A stretch of DNA of 64,000 nt from Marinibacterium anthonyi (GCA_003217735.2 CP031585.1:4513501-4577500), one strand, 5' to 3'; numbered from the stretch's first letter, positions 17,080 through 25,797 are shown. Numbers and translations are program-made. Notes: generated by a model from the sequence alone, not told the origin.

Positions 17080-18096
17080 TCAGCGGAACGGCGGGGTGTA
17101 GAGAAGCCCGCCGTCGGTCCACTGTGCGTTCAGACCGCGCGCAAGGCCGATCGGGGTGGCTTCGCCGATGTTCTTGGCAAAGATCTCGCCATAGTTGCCA
17201 CCTGCCAGGATCGCGTTCTTGGCCCAGTCGGCGCTCAGGCCCAGCATTTCGCCCAGGGTGCCTTCGGTGCCCAGGATCCGGTTGATTTCCGGGTTGTTGG
17301 TGCCGGCCGACAGCTCTTCGATGTTGGTCGACGAGATGCCCAGTTCTTCGGCGGCGATCAGCGCGTTCAGCGTCCAGCGGACGATGTCGCCCCATTCCGG
17401 GTCACCGTGGCGGACCAGCGGACCCAGCGGTTCCTTGGAGATGATTTCCGGCAGGATCACGTGATCGCCGGGGGTCTCGAAGGTGGCGCGGGTCGCGGCA
17501 AGGCCGGATGCGTCGGTGGTGTAGACGTCACAGGCGCCGGCCAGGTACTGCTGCTGCGCTTCGGCGTTGGTTTCGATCGGCACGGGTTCGTAGCTGATGT
17601 TGTTGGACCGGAAGTAGTCGGCCAGGTTCAGCTCGGTCGTGGTGCCGGTCTGGATGCAGACGGTGGCGCCGTCCAGGTCCTTGGCCGAACTCACGCCCAG
17701 GGCCTTGGGAACCATGAAGCCCTGACCGTCATAGTAGTTCACGCCGGCGAATTCGAACTTGAGGTCGACATCGCGCGAGAAGGTCCAGGTGGTGTTCCGG
17801 GCCAGCATGTCGATTTCGCCCGACGCAAGTGCGGTGAAACGGGTCTTGCCGGTGGTGGGAACGAATTCGACGGCGGTGGCATCACCAAGGACCGCGGCGG
17901 CGACGGCGCGGCAGACGGCAACGTCAAAGCCCTGCCATTCGCCGTTGGCGTCGGGGTACGAAAAGCCGACCAGGCCGGTCGAGACGCCACAGTTCAGCTT
18001 GCCACGCGCCTTCACGTCATCCAGCGTGGCAGCCGAAGCAGCGCCGGCAACAATGCCCGCGACAGTCAGCGCGCCAAAAAATACGGTTTTTTTCAT
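17080..18096 (-). CDS. aapJ: Amino-acid ABC transporter substrate-binding protein
   Basis: 338 residues. MKKTVFFGALTVAGIVAGAASA is a Sec signal peptide (cut after about residue 22), which fixes the start at 18096. The mature protein starts ATLDDVKARGKLNCGV and has the family-3 binding-protein blocks GFDVAVCRAVAAAVLGD, RFTALASGEIDMLARNTTWT and DGQGFMVPKALG. It is the periplasmic receptor of the Aap/Bzt system and first gene of the operon. The 254-base upstream gap (18097-18350) holds a TTGACG but no convincing promoter pair. Confidence 0.96.
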   Translation of the reverse strand: MKKTVFFGALTVAGIVAGAASAATLDDVKARGKLNCGVSTGLVGFSYPDANGEWQGFDVAVCRAVAAAVLGDATAVEFVPTTGKTRFTALASGEIDMLARNTTWTFSRDVDLKFEFAGVNYYDGQGFMVPKALGVSSAKDLDGATVCIQTGTTTELNLADYFRSNNISYEPVPIETNAEAQQQYLAGACDVYTTDASGLAATRATFETPGDHVILPEIISKEPLGPLVRHGDPEWGDIVRWTLNALIAAEELGISSTNIEELSAGTNNPEINRILGTEGTLGEMLGLSADWAKNAILAGGNYGEIFAKNIGEATPIGLARGLNAQWTDGGLLYTPPFR

Positions 18097-18350
18097 CTTT
18101 ACCTCTTCCTGATGAAGCCGCCCATTGTTGAGCGTGCAGTCCAGCCGCATCAAGCAGCCGGCGGTCGTGCCAAAGGCAGGTTTTTGCCTATCAGCGGCTA
18201 GAGTGTGTTCGGATTCAAACGGACCCGTCAAGGGCAGATCCGGCTCGGACGCCTAGTTTCAAGGCATCTGACCAGTGGTAAGTCTAACCTTTTTGCATGT
18301 CTCGTGAACACCCTTTGCATGGCATTCGCAAGCTGTCGGGCCGCGCGGCC

Positions 18351-19073
18351 TTATTGCGGGCGCCAGGGTCCCGACAGGTCGAAGAACCGCTTGGCATGAT
18401 GGAAATCGCGGCGTTTCTTCTCGGCTTCCTCGGCCGCTTCCTCGTCCTGGCCCCAGTGTTCGGCCTGCCAGTCCTCGTCCAGCCGCGACAGCGTCCAGAT
18501 CTCTTCGGGGTCGCGCCAGCCGGCGGCGGCGGCAAAGCCCAGCACCAGCGATCCGGTCAAACCCACGAGATCGTGAAACGCCGCCAGGTGAAAGGGCCCC
18601 ATCCCGTGCACCTTGCCGGTCAGCGCGGCGACGGCCTGGGGCGGCTGCGCGGCATGGATGACCCCGGTGCGCGGTTCCAGCTTGGCGCCCAGCACCGCCT
18701 CGGCCCAGCCAAGCGCCGGGTCCCACAGCATCGCCTGCCGTTCCACCAGTTCCACGGGCGCCTCGGCCCGGTAGCACAGCAGATCGGCATCGCCATAGGC
18801 GGCCAGCATGTCGGCCACTTCGCCCTGCTGCGGCATCACCCGGTCGATGGCCGCGTTGGCCGATCGCGTGAAGGGCATCGACAGCGGATCGACCTGGCCC
18901 TCCTGCGCCTTCCATTCCTCGGCCACGGCTTCGGCCATGCCCCGGGTCGGCAGCACCAGGTCCGCCTTGGCCGGGGTCTTGACCCGGCGGCCGTCCAGCG
19001 TGACCCGATGACCTTCGTCCGCCTCTTCGACGTCGACCTTCGTCCAGAAGCGCTTCAATGCCCATTCGCTCAT
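18351..19073 (-). CDS. ATP12 family F1-ATPase assembly chaperone
   Basis: 240 residues. The N-terminus KRFWTKVDV..GHRVTLDGRRVKTPAK and the core DLLCYRAEAPVELVERQAMLWDP are signatures of ATP12, which in mitochondria binds the F1 alpha subunit before assembly. Bacterial homologues are confined mainly to alphaproteobacteria. The C-terminus is highly charged. The start overlaps the HAD gene stop by four bases; it ends the degP-rarA-crcB-rluC-HAD series. Confidence 0.93.
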   Translation of the reverse strand: MSEWALKRFWTKVDVEEADEGHRVTLDGRRVKTPAKADLVLPTRGMAEAVAEEWKAQEGQVDPLSMPFTRSANAAIDRVMPQQGEVADMLAAYGDADLLCYRAEAPVELVERQAMLWDPALGWAEAVLGAKLEPRTGVIHAAQPPQAVAALTGKVHGMGPFHLAAFHDLVGLTGSLVLGFAAAAGWRDPEEIWTLSRLDEDWQAEHWGQDEEAAEEAEKKRRDFHHAKRFFDLSGPWRPQ

Positions 19074-19747
19074 GCCGGTTCCTTCCAGAATGCCTCCAGC
19101 TGGCCTGCAAGCGCGCCGAAATCGTCCAGGATGGCGCGCGACGGCTGCAGCATGTGCACCGGATGATAGCCCCAGCTGACCCCAAGACCAGCCACGCCCG
19201 CCGCCGCAGCCATGGCCATGTCGAATTCGGTATCGCCGATCATCACCGTGTCCACGGCATCGACCCCGGTTTCCGACATCGCCGTCAGGATCATCGAGGG
19301 ATGCGGTTTGGACGGATGGTCATCGGCCACCTGCCGGGTGACAAAGTACTTTTCCAGCCCATGCGCCTCGATCATCGCGTCCAGCCCGCGCCGCGACTTG
19401 CCCGTCGCCACGCCCAGCAGGACCTCGGGGATCTCGGCCAGCGCCTGAAGCGCCTCCAAGGCGCCGGGGTACAGCGGCATCGACGCTTCGCCCTGCGACA
19501 GCCGGTTGGCGCGGAACGTGTCGCGGTAGGCTTCGACCATCCGGTCATGCGCCGCCGGTTCCAGGTCGGGCGCCAGCCGGGGCATCGCGTGATCCAGCGA
19601 CAGGCCCACGATCGACAGCAGGACATCGCGCGCCGGCAGCGGTGCGTCCACGGCGGCAAAGGCGTGGGTCATCGCCCCGACGATGGCGGCCTGGCTGTCG
19701 ACCAGCGTGCCGTCGACATCGAAGATCACCAGTTTCAGATCTGCCAT
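19070..19747 (-). CDS. HAD-family hydrolase (phosphoglycolate phosphatase-like)
   Basis: 225 residues. Motif I FDVDGTLVDS carries nucleophile Asp10 and acid Asp12; motif II is VATGKSRRG, motif III lies around KPHPSM, and motif IV is MIGDTEFDMAMA. A helical cap lies between motifs I and II. The substrate is unassigned; phosphoglycolate or another sugar phosphate is plausible. It overlaps the pseudouridine synthase by 13 bases and the ATP12 gene by four. Confidence 0.92.
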   Translation of the reverse strand: MADLKLVIFDVDGTLVDSQAAIVGAMTHAFAAVDAPLPARDVLLSIVGLSLDHAMPRLAPDLEPAAHDRMVEAYRDTFRANRLSQGEASMPLYPGALEALQALAEIPEVLLGVATGKSRRGLDAMIEAHGLEKYFVTRQVADDHPSKPHPSMILTAMSETGVDAVDTVMIGDTEFDMAMAAAAGVAGLGVSWGYHPVHMLQPSRAILDDFGALAGQLEAFWKEPA

Positions 19748-20787
19748 TCGTCGTCCTCGAACGGGTCTTCGGGCACCTCGGCGGGGACCCATTGGAAGGT
19801 CTTCCAGGTCTTGGCCATGTGCGGCGGCAGATCCGCGGTCAGGCGCAACTGCTTGCGGGTGACGGGGTGTTCCAGGATCAGCATCCGCGCGTGCAGGTGC
19901 AGCTTGCGGGATATGTCGCCGCCCAGCTGCGCGCCCCACCCGTCGCCCAGGTTTTCCTGCCCCGATCCGCCGTACTTGCCGTCGCCCACGATCGGATGGC
20001 CGATCTCGGCCATGTGCGCGCGCAGCTGGTGGGTCCGCCCGGTGATCGGCACCAGCGCCACCCAGGCCGCGCGCTGCGCGACGTTTTCCAGCACCGCGTA
20101 ATCGGTGATCGCCCGCTTGGCGCCCGGGGTCTTGTCGACCTCGCTGGGCATGACGCAGTGCATCTTTTCGCCCTCGCCGCCCGCTCCGTGGCCGCCGGCC
20201 TTGATCAGCCCGTACTTGATCGTGCCCATCCGGGGATGGGGCACGCCGGCGGTCACCGCCCAGTAGATCTTGCGCGTCTCGCGGTGCCGGAAGGCGGCGG
20301 TCAGCCCGGCCGCGATGGCCCGTGTGCGCGCCATGATCAGAACGCCGGATGTATCCTTGTCCAGCCGGTGCACCAGGCGGGGGCTTTCATCCAGGCCAAA
20401 GCGCAGCGCATCGGCCAGCCCGTCCACGTGCCGCGTCTGCCCCGACCCGCCCTGCACCGCCAGCCCGGCAGGCTTGTTCAGCGCGATGATATGGTCGTCG
20501 CGATAGATCACCGCCTCCTGGATCATCCGCGCATCGGCGTCGGAAATCCGCGGGTCGACCTCGGGGGCCGGCGCTTCGGTGTCGGGCAGCGGCGGCACAC
20601 GCACCTGCTGGCCCTCTTCCACCCGGGTCGAGGCCTTGACCCGCCCGCCATCCACCCGCAATTCGCCCTTGCGGCACATCTTTTCGATGCGCCCCTGGCT
20701 GATCTGGGGAAACTTGCGCTTCAGCCAGCGGTCAAGGCGCTGATCGCCCTCACCCTCGGCCACGGTAACAGTCTGAACGCCGCTCAT
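19735..20787 (-). CDS. rluC: RluA/RluC-family 23S rRNA pseudouridine synthase
   Basis: 350 residues. An N-terminal S4 RNA-binding domain (about 15-62, RLDRWLKRKFPQISQGRIEKM) is followed by the catalytic domain with HRLDKDTSGVLIMAR; Asp143 is the catalytic nucleophile. GRTHQLRAHMAEIGHPIVGD is the second hallmark. RluC modifies large-subunit rRNA uridines; the exact target positions cannot be read from sequence. The ATG overlaps the crcB stop by four bases. Confidence 0.92.
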   Translation of the reverse strand: MSGVQTVTVAEGEGDQRLDRWLKRKFPQISQGRIEKMCRKGELRVDGGRVKASTRVEEGQQVRVPPLPDTEAPAPEVDPRISDADARMIQEAVIYRDDHIIALNKPAGLAVQGGSGQTRHVDGLADALRFGLDESPRLVHRLDKDTSGVLIMARTRAIAAGLTAAFRHRETRKIYWAVTAGVPHPRMGTIKYGLIKAGGHGAGGEGEKMHCVMPSEVDKTPGAKRAITDYAVLENVAQRAAWVALVPITGRTHQLRAHMAEIGHPIVGDGKYGGSGQENLGDGWGAQLGGDISRKLHLHARMLILEHPVTRKQLRLTADLPPHMAKTWKTFQWVPAEVPEDPFEDDEWQI

Positions 20788-21164
20788 AGAAACACTCCCC
20801 GCGTCGCCTGCATCGCAAGATAAAGCGCGCCCACCGAACAGACCACCGACAGCATGACATAAAGCGCCGCCAGCCCGAAGTCCCCGCGTTCCATCAGCGA
20901 CACCGTTTCCAACGAGAACGCCGAAAAAGTGGTGAACCCGCCCAGCATGCCGGTCATCACGAACGGACCCAGGTGGCTCAGCCCACGGGCGGCGGCCAGT
21001 TCGGCGAACATGCCCATGATGGCGGATCCCACGATGTTGACGCTGATCACGCCAAGCGGAAACGCCTGGGGACCCAGCATCTTGAAGACGGCAACGCCGG
21101 TCAGGTACCGGCCCGTGGCGCCGATGGCCCCGCCAAGGGCGACTTGAAGCATTGTAAAGATCAT
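20784..21164 (-). CDS. crcB: Fluoride efflux channel CrcB (Fluc)
   Basis: 126 residues with four membrane helices. LGGAIGATGRYL, VNIVGSAIMG and GMLGGFTTFSAFSLE contain the conserved Asn, Phe-box and Na+-site residues of Fluc channels. GGGAGA precedes the ATG. Only 31 bases separate it from rarA, so there is no room for a fluoride riboswitch; it is probably made constitutively as part of the operon. Confidence 0.95.
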   Translation of the reverse strand: MIFTMLQVALGGAIGATGRYLTGVAVFKMLGPQAFPLGVISVNIVGSAIMGMFAELAAARGLSHLGPFVMTGMLGGFTTFSAFSLETVSLMERGDFGLAALYVMLSVVCSVGALYLAMQATRGVFL

Positions 21165-21195
21165 GCCGTCTCCCTTGCGCCAAGCGCCCGGGATG

Positions 21196-22527
21196 TCAAC
21201 TGTCGCCGTCCCGCCGCTTGGTCCGAAGCTTCTCGAAATAGTCCAACCGCTTCTTCAGATCCCGTTCAAACCCGCGTTCCACGGGCTGGTAATAGCCGGG
21301 GCGCTTCATCTTGTCGGGAAAATAGTTCTGGCCGGAAAACCCGTCTTCGGCGTCGTGATCGTACTGATATCCCGACCCGAACCCCTGTTGCGTCATCAGG
21401 TCCGTCGGCGCGTTCAGGATATGCATGGGCGGCGGCGCCGATCCGGTCTTCTTTGCCTCGGCCATCGCCGCCTTGAACGCCACGTACCCGGCGTTGGATT
21501 TTGGCGCCAACGCCAGGTAGGCCACCGCCTGCCCCAGCGCCAGCTCGCCCTCGGGCGAGCCGAGGCGTTCGTAGGTTTCCCAGGCCTGCATGCAGATCGT
21601 CATCGCCTGCGGGTCGGCCAGGCCGATGTCTTCCCAGGCCATCCGCAGGATGCGCCGCGCCAGGTAACGCGGGTCTTCGCCCCCCGTCAGCATCCGCGCC
21701 AGCCAGTACAGCGCGGCATCCGGATCGGACCCGCGCACGGATTTGTGCAGCGCCGAGATCAGGTTGTAATGGGCATCGCCCGACTTGTCGTATTGCGCCG
21801 CCCGCCGCATCAGCCGCGTCGACAGCTGATCGCCGTCCAGCGGCTTGGCGACCTTCCAGGCAGCGATCTGTTCCACCAGGTTCAGCAGCGCCCGCCCGTC
21901 GCCATCGGCCATCTCGCGCAGGCTTTCGCGCGCCCGGGACGTCAGCGGCAGGTCACGGCCCAGCTCTTCCTCGGCGCGCTTGATCAGGCGCTCCAGATCC
22001 GCGTCCGCCAGCCGCGTCAGGATCAGCACCTGCGCACGGCTCAGCAGGGCGGCGTTCAACTCGAACGACGGGTTCTCGGTCGTGGCGCCGACCAGCAGGA
22101 TCGTCCCGTCTTCCATGTGCGGCAGGAACCCGTCCTGCTGCGCCTTGTTGAACCGGTGGATCTCGTCCACGAACAGCAATGTCCCCTGCCCGTTCCCGCG
22201 CCGGATCTTGGCCTGTTCGAACACCTTGCGCAGTTCCGGCACGCCCGAAAAGATCGCCGAGATCTGGACAAAGTGCAGATCCGTCTGTTCCGCCAGCAGC
22301 CGCGCGATGGTGGTCTTGCCCACCCCCGGCGGCCCCCAGAACACCAGCGACGACAACGATCCCGACGCCAGCATCACGCCAAGCGGTGCATCCGGCCCCA
22401 GCACCTGTTCCTGCCCGATCACCTCGCCCAACGTCTTCGGCCGCAGGCGATCCGCCAGCGGCCGGTGGGGGTCGGGCGGCGGCGGGCCATCGCCGTCGCC
22501 CTTGGGTTGATCAAACAGGTCGGCCAT
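21196..22527 (-). CDS. rarA: Replication-associated recombination protein A (RarA/MgsA)
   Basis: 443-residue AAA+ ATPase acting at stalled replication forks. Features are GEVIGQEQVLGPDAPL, Walker A WGPPGVGKTT, Walker B LLFVDEIHRFNKAQQD, sensor 1 GATTENPSFELN and the tetramerisation domain GAKSN-type block APKSNAGYVAFK. It starts three bases after the degP-like gene stop. Confidence 0.95.
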   Translation of the reverse strand: MADLFDQPKGDGDGPPPPDPHRPLADRLRPKTLGEVIGQEQVLGPDAPLGVMLASGSLSSLVFWGPPGVGKTTIARLLAEQTDLHFVQISAIFSGVPELRKVFEQAKIRRGNGQGTLLFVDEIHRFNKAQQDGFLPHMEDGTILLVGATTENPSFELNAALLSRAQVLILTRLADADLERLIKRAEEELGRDLPLTSRARESLREMADGDGRALLNLVEQIAAWKVAKPLDGDQLSTRLMRRAAQYDKSGDAHYNLISALHKSVRGSDPDAALYWLARMLTGGEDPRYLARRILRMAWEDIGLADPQAMTICMQAWETYERLGSPEGELALGQAVAYLALAPKSNAGYVAFKAAMAEAKKTGSAPPPMHILNAPTDLMTQQGFGSGYQYDHDAEDGFSGQNYFPDKMKRPGYYQPVERGFERDLKKRLDYFEKLRTKRRDGDS

Positions 22528-22530
22528 GGC

Positions 22531-23913
22531 TTACAGGCGGAACCGCAGCGACACCCGCCGCCCGCCGCGATTGAGCTCGATCAGCAGGCGGCGGCCCGGA
22601 TCAGTCAGCAGCGCGGCCACATCGGCGGGGGCCGAGATATCTTCGCGGTTGATCGCCAGCAGCACGTCGCCGGGCTGCAGCCCCGCCGGCAGGCCGCTGG
22701 GGCCCGGATCGGTCACCACGACGCCATCGGTGTTGAGCGACAGGTTGTATTCCGAAATCACCGCCGGGTTGGCGCGCGCCACCTGCAGGCCGGGCAGCAC
22801 TGTCTTGTCGTCCAGCGTCACCGCCTCGCGCGCGGGGGTGTCGGGCGGGGCGATCATGGCGACGTCGTAGTGCTGTTCCTTGCCCTCGTGCCAGGCGGTC
22901 ACGTCGGCGGTCGCGCCGATCCCGGCCACGGACATGCGAAACAGCATCTCCTGCCCGGAATTGACCGCAAGGCCGTCGACATCGGTGATCACATCGCCCA
23001 CCTCAAGCCCGGCCTGCGCCAGCGGGCTGGCGGCATGCAGATCCGCGATCAGGATGCCTTCGGGCGCGGGCAGACCCAGCGACGCGGCCAGGTCCCCGTC
23101 CACCGCCTGCCCCGACACACCGGCCCAGGGCCGTTCAAAGCGGTCGTTGCCCTCGCGCGCCTGGTGCACGAATTCGCGGACCAGGTTGGCGGGGATGGCA
23201 AAGCCGATCCCGTTCGACCCGCCCGACCGCGTCAGGATCGAGGTGTTGATGCCGATCAGGTCGCCGTTCACGTCGACCAGCGCGCCCCCCGAGTTGCCCG
23301 GGTTGATCGGCGCATCGGTCTGGATGAAATAGCCCCGTTCGTTGCCGGTGGCCGTTCCCGACCGCGCCAGGCCCGACACGATCCCGCTGCTGACGGTCTG
23401 GCCCACCCCGAACGGGTTGCCGATGGCCAGCACCAGCTCGCCCACCTCGACCTGGTCGCTGTCGCGCAGCTTCAGCGACGGCAGGCCTTCGGCCCCGTCC
23501 AGCTTCAGGATGGCCAGGTCGGCCTCCTTGTCTGCCAGCAGCACCTTGGCGGTGTATTCCCGCCGGTCCGACAGCACGACCCGGATATCCGTCGCCTGCC
23601 CCACCACGTGGTAATTCGACACGACGATCCCGTCCTCGCCCAGGATCACGCCGGAGCCCAGCGAATTCTGCACCCGGGGCTTGGACGGCCCCATGCCGCG
23701 AAAGAAATCCTCGAAGAAGGGATCGCCGCGGAACGGGCTGGACGACCCCTGCGTGATGATCTTGGCGTAGATGTTGACGACGGCGGGCGCGGCTTCCTTC
23801 ACCAACGGTGCGAAGCCCAGAGAGATCTCGGACTGGGACACCGGCACGCGCGTTTCCGCGAGCGTGACAGTTGGGACCAGAAGCAGGAGTGCGGCAAAAG
23901 CAATGCGTTTCAT
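22531..23913 (-). CDS. DegP/Do-like periplasmic serine protease
   Basis: 460 residues. Start 23913 gives the signal peptide MKRIAFAALLLLVPTVTLA, cut before ETR. The catalytic triad is His102 (SNYHVV), Asp132 (ADLAILK) and Ser208 (NPGNSGG). Two PDZ domains follow (about 265-355 and 370-455). The family degrades or refolds damaged envelope proteins. It is first of a long minus-strand operon; a longer in-frame upstream start (24039) is rejected because it would bury the signal peptide. Confidence 0.95.
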   Translation of the reverse strand: MKRIAFAALLLLVPTVTLAETRVPVSQSEISLGFAPLVKEAAPAVVNIYAKIITQGSSSPFRGDPFFEDFFRGMGPSKPRVQNSLGSGVILGEDGIVVSNYHVVGQATDIRVVLSDRREYTAKVLLADKEADLAILKLDGAEGLPSLKLRDSDQVEVGELVLAIGNPFGVGQTVSSGIVSGLARSGTATGNERGYFIQTDAPINPGNSGGALVDVNGDLIGINTSILTRSGGSNGIGFAIPANLVREFVHQAREGNDRFERPWAGVSGQAVDGDLAASLGLPAPEGILIADLHAASPLAQAGLEVGDVITDVDGLAVNSGQEMLFRMSVAGIGATADVTAWHEGKEQHYDVAMIAPPDTPAREAVTLDDKTVLPGLQVARANPAVISEYNLSLNTDGVVVTDPGPSGLPAGLQPGDVLLAINREDISAPADVAALLTDPGRRLLIELNRGGRRVSLRFRL

Positions 23914-23920
23914 GGCCGAG

Positions 23921-23949
23921 ATATGTTTCGCGCCGCCGGCTTTTGCAAG
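23921..23949 (-). promoter_or_regulatory. Possible heat-shock-type promoter of the degP-like gene
   Basis: On the minus strand CTTGCAA (23949-23943) and AACATAT (23927-23921) lie 15 bases apart, resembling an RpoH site. The -10 ends only eight bases before the ATG and no Shine-Dalgarno is visible, so use would imply a nearly leaderless mRNA. Confidence 0.22.
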
Positions 23950-23980
23950 CGGCGCCTCGCCGCCTCCCCGGGCCGCGCTT

Positions 23981-24006
23981 GGAACAGCCGACGGGGGCTT
24001 TGCGTT
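23981..24006 (+). promoter_or_regulatory. EcfG-type general stress promoter
   Basis: GGAAC (23981-23985), 17 bases, CGTT (24003-24006). This matches the alphaproteobacterial general-stress sigma factor EcfG consensus GGAAC-N16/17-CGTT, 31 bases before the start of the three-gene unit. Whether this organism has EcfG is not shown here. Confidence 0.5.
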
Positions 24007-24037
24007 GACAAGGGACAGGCTGAAGAAGGAGGCCCCC

Positions 24038-24274
24038 ATGGCCGAACGCTACAGATCCAACGACGCGCGCCGCGAAACAGCGGCCTATCTCGACGACGAA
24101 GCCACGCCCTCGCAGCAGGGCCGCGCGGGCGGAAACCTTGAAACCCGCGTTGGCACGCGCGACATGAAGAAGAGGGCCGAGCAGGATCGCCCCGGCACTA
24201 CCCGCGTCCGAAAATCGGACGAAAAAGGGAACGGCGGGCGCGGCGGATTGCACGGCACCGGAAAGGAAAGCTGA
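24038..24274 (+). CDS. Small hydrophilic protein of unknown function
   Basis: 78 residues, very polar and rich in Arg, Lys, Asp, Glu and Gly, with no membrane segment and a Gly-rich tail (GNGGRGGLHGTGKES). It is likely disordered. GGAGG lies five bases before the ATG. It is not recognised as a known family. It is one base from the host-attachment-family gene and behind an EcfG-like promoter, which suggests a stress-induced protectant or adaptor; that is inference. Confidence 0.75.
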   Translation: MAERYRSNDARRETAAYLDDEATPSQQGRAGGNLETRVGTRDMKKRAEQDRPGTTRVRKSDEKGNGGRGGLHGTGKES

Positions 24275-24275
24275 G

Positions 24276-24731
24276 ATGACACAGATCGACCATGGAACCT
24301 GGATCGTCGTGACAGACAGCGAAAAAGCGCTGTTTTTGCGCAATCTGACCGATAACGAGAACCCCAACCTCGACGTTTTCGACGAGGATGAGCAGGACAA
24401 TCCGTCGGACCGCGACCAATCGGCCAACCGGCCGGGACGCATGCACGACGTCGGCGTGAACCAGCGCTCGGCGATGGACGATACCGACTGGCACGAACTG
24501 GCCAAGGAACGGTTCGCCAAGGATCTGTCCGACAAGCTGTACGCCGAAGCGCACCGCGGGGCGTTCCGGCACCTGATCCTGGTGGCCTCGCCCCAGGTGC
24601 TGGGCGTGCTGCGCGACGCGCTCCACAAGGAGGTCGCCGACAAGGTGATCGCCGAGATCCCCAAGACCCTGACTAACCACCCCGTGAACAAGATTGAATC
24701 CATCGTGAAGGCCGAACTCGCAAACGCTTGA
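24276..24731 (+). CDS. Host attachment family protein (PF10116-like)
   Basis: 151 residues. TWIVVTDSEKALFLRN at the start and FRHLILVASPQVLGVLRDAL with HPVNKIESIV near the end are the blocks of the 'protein required for attachment to host cells' family. That name comes from an old plant-association phenotype and the biochemistry is undefined; the fold resembles eRF1/Rae1-type domains. A polar Asp/Asn/Arg linker lies at residues 25-60. It is tightly linked to the small protein upstream and the VOC gene 16 bases downstream. Confidence 0.8.
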   Translation: MTQIDHGTWIVVTDSEKALFLRNLTDNENPNLDVFDEDEQDNPSDRDQSANRPGRMHDVGVNQRSAMDDTDWHELAKERFAKDLSDKLYAEAHRGAFRHLILVASPQVLGVLRDALHKEVADKVIAEIPKTLTNHPVNKIESIVKAELANA

Positions 24732-24747
24732 GCAACCGGAGATCCCC

Positions 24748-25116
24748 ATGACAATCCATCGCATCCATTCCAGCACCAGCACCGCAAACCCTTCCGAGGT
24801 CGGCCGCTTTTACCGAGATATCTTCGGGATGGACTGTCGAATGGGCGCGGGATGGTCCGTGACACTTGAGCCGGGCTGCGCGCCCCTGGCCCAGCTTGAG
24901 GCGGATGACGACGACGTGGATGACGTTGACGTGCCGGGCCTGGAAGTCGAGGTCGAGGATGTCGAGGCGGTCCACCTCAAGGCGCGCCAGATCGGCGCCG
25001 AGGTGCCCTTTGGCCCCTGGACCGAACGGTCGGGCGTGCGGCGCATCTTCCTGCGGGATCCGGCCGGCGCGCTGGTCAGCGTGACATCGCGCGAAGCGGC
25101 GGCCCGCGCTGCCTGA
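24748..25116 (+). CDS. VOC (glyoxalase/bleomycin-resistance) superfamily protein
   Basis: 122 residues with one VOC module pattern: the N-terminal strand plus FYRDIFGMDC, then VEVEDVEAVHLKARQIGAEVPFGP and the terminal strand RRIFLRDPAGALVSVTS. An acidic stretch (DDDDVDDVD) at 53-61 is unusual. Metal ligands are not obvious, so it may bind a ligand rather than catalyse. It is last in the three-gene unit and followed by a strong bidirectional terminator. Confidence 0.75.
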   Translation: MTIHRIHSSTSTANPSEVGRFYRDIFGMDCRMGAGWSVTLEPGCAPLAQLEADDDDVDDVDVPGLEVEVEDVEAVHLKARQIGAEVPFGPWTERSGVRRIFLRDPAGALVSVTSREAAARAA

Positions 25117-25146
25117 CGTGGGTCGTCAACGCATTGGCGCAAAAAG

Positions 25147-25173
25147 AAAACCCCCGCGGACCCGCGGGGGTTT
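25147..25173. terminator. Bidirectional intrinsic terminator (VOC gene / rplQ)
   Basis: CCCCCGCGG (25151-25159) pairs with CCGCGGGGG (25162-25170), with AAAA before and TTTG after. It serves the plus-strand VOC gene and the minus-strand alpha operon ending at rplQ. Confidence 0.9.
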
Positions 25174-25199
25174 GTCATTTCCGGTCGAAAGGCCGAGGA

Positions 25200-25619
25200 T
25201 CAATCCTCGAGCGCTTCTTCCTCGACGGCACGGGCCTTGTCGGCTGCGCCCTTGGCATCGATGTCGCGATCGACGAATTCGATGATCGCCATGGGCGCCA
25301 TGTCGCCATAACGGAAGCCGGCCTTCAGGACGCGGCAGTAGCCACCGGCGCGGTCCTTGTAGCGGGGGCCGAGAATCTCGAAGAGCTTCGCGACGTCCTT
25401 GTCTTCCTTCAGCTGGGCTGCGGCCTGACGACGTGCGTGCAGGTCACCGCGCTTGGCAAGCGTGATCAGCTTTTCGACGATCGGACGCAGTTCCTTGGCC
25501 TTGGGCAGGGTTGTCTTGATCTGCTCGTGCTCGATCAGCGAGCCGGCCATGTTCGAGAAGAGCGCCTTGCGGTGCTCGTGGGTGCGGTTCAGGCGGCGGT
25601 ATCCGCGGGCGTGACGCAT
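25200..25619 (-). CDS. rplQ: 50S ribosomal protein L17
   Basis: 139 residues. [20 protein letters not shown] and [24 protein letters not shown] are the invariant N-terminal region; [16 protein letters not shown] and [10 protein letters not shown] follow. The last 20 residues are an acidic alpha-type extension. It is last gene of the rpsM-rpsK-rpoA-rplQ operon, 186 bases from rpoA because a repeat doublet is inserted there. Confidence 0.98.
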   Translation of the reverse strand: MRHARGYRRLNRTHEHRKALFSNMAGSLIEHEQIKTTLPKAKELRPIVEKLITLAKRGDLHARRQAAAQLKEDKDVAKLFEILGPRYKDRAGGYCRVLKAGFRYGDMAPMAIIEFVDRDIDAKGAADKARAVEEEALED

Positions 25620-25732
25620 TGGTTATCTCCTTACGTGTTTTGCTTTGTCCGGAGCCCCATGCGTTTGCGGGGCCCTCTCCTTGGGGCTTTGCGCCCGTGT
25701 CGTCCCCGGCAGGTCCGGGCATTTGTTGGCAT

Positions 25733-25797
25733 GATGGGTGCCGCAGCACCCATCCTACGCGAACCGTTCGGGTAAGATGGGTGCTATTGCACCCATC
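25733..25797. repeat. REPIN-like inverted doublet between rpoA and rplQ
   Basis: Stem 1: GATGGGTGC (25733-25741) with GCACCCATC (25746-25754), followed by CTACG. Stem 2: GATGGGTGC (25776-25784) with GCACCCATC (25789-25797), preceded by GTAA. The two copies face each other. It lies eight bases downstream of the rpoA stop. Confidence 0.8.

Noticed and set aside
15520-18201. 893-codon plus-strand frame opposite aapQ and aapJ
   Set aside because: Crosses the intergenic stem-loop and both transporter genes; antisense artefact.
20784-21195. Fluoride riboswitch expected before crcB
   Set aside because: Only 31 bases separate crcB from rarA and no fitting structure is possible there.
24007-24033. 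TTGACA at 24005-24010 as a sigma-70 -35 for the stress unit
   Set aside because: The expected -10 position falls on the ribosome binding site, so the EcfG-type boxes fit better.
21163-24141. 992-codon plus-strand frame opposite rarA and the degP-like gene
   Set aside because: It spans two real genes and their junction, and reads as repetitive basic and Gln-rich sequence without domains.
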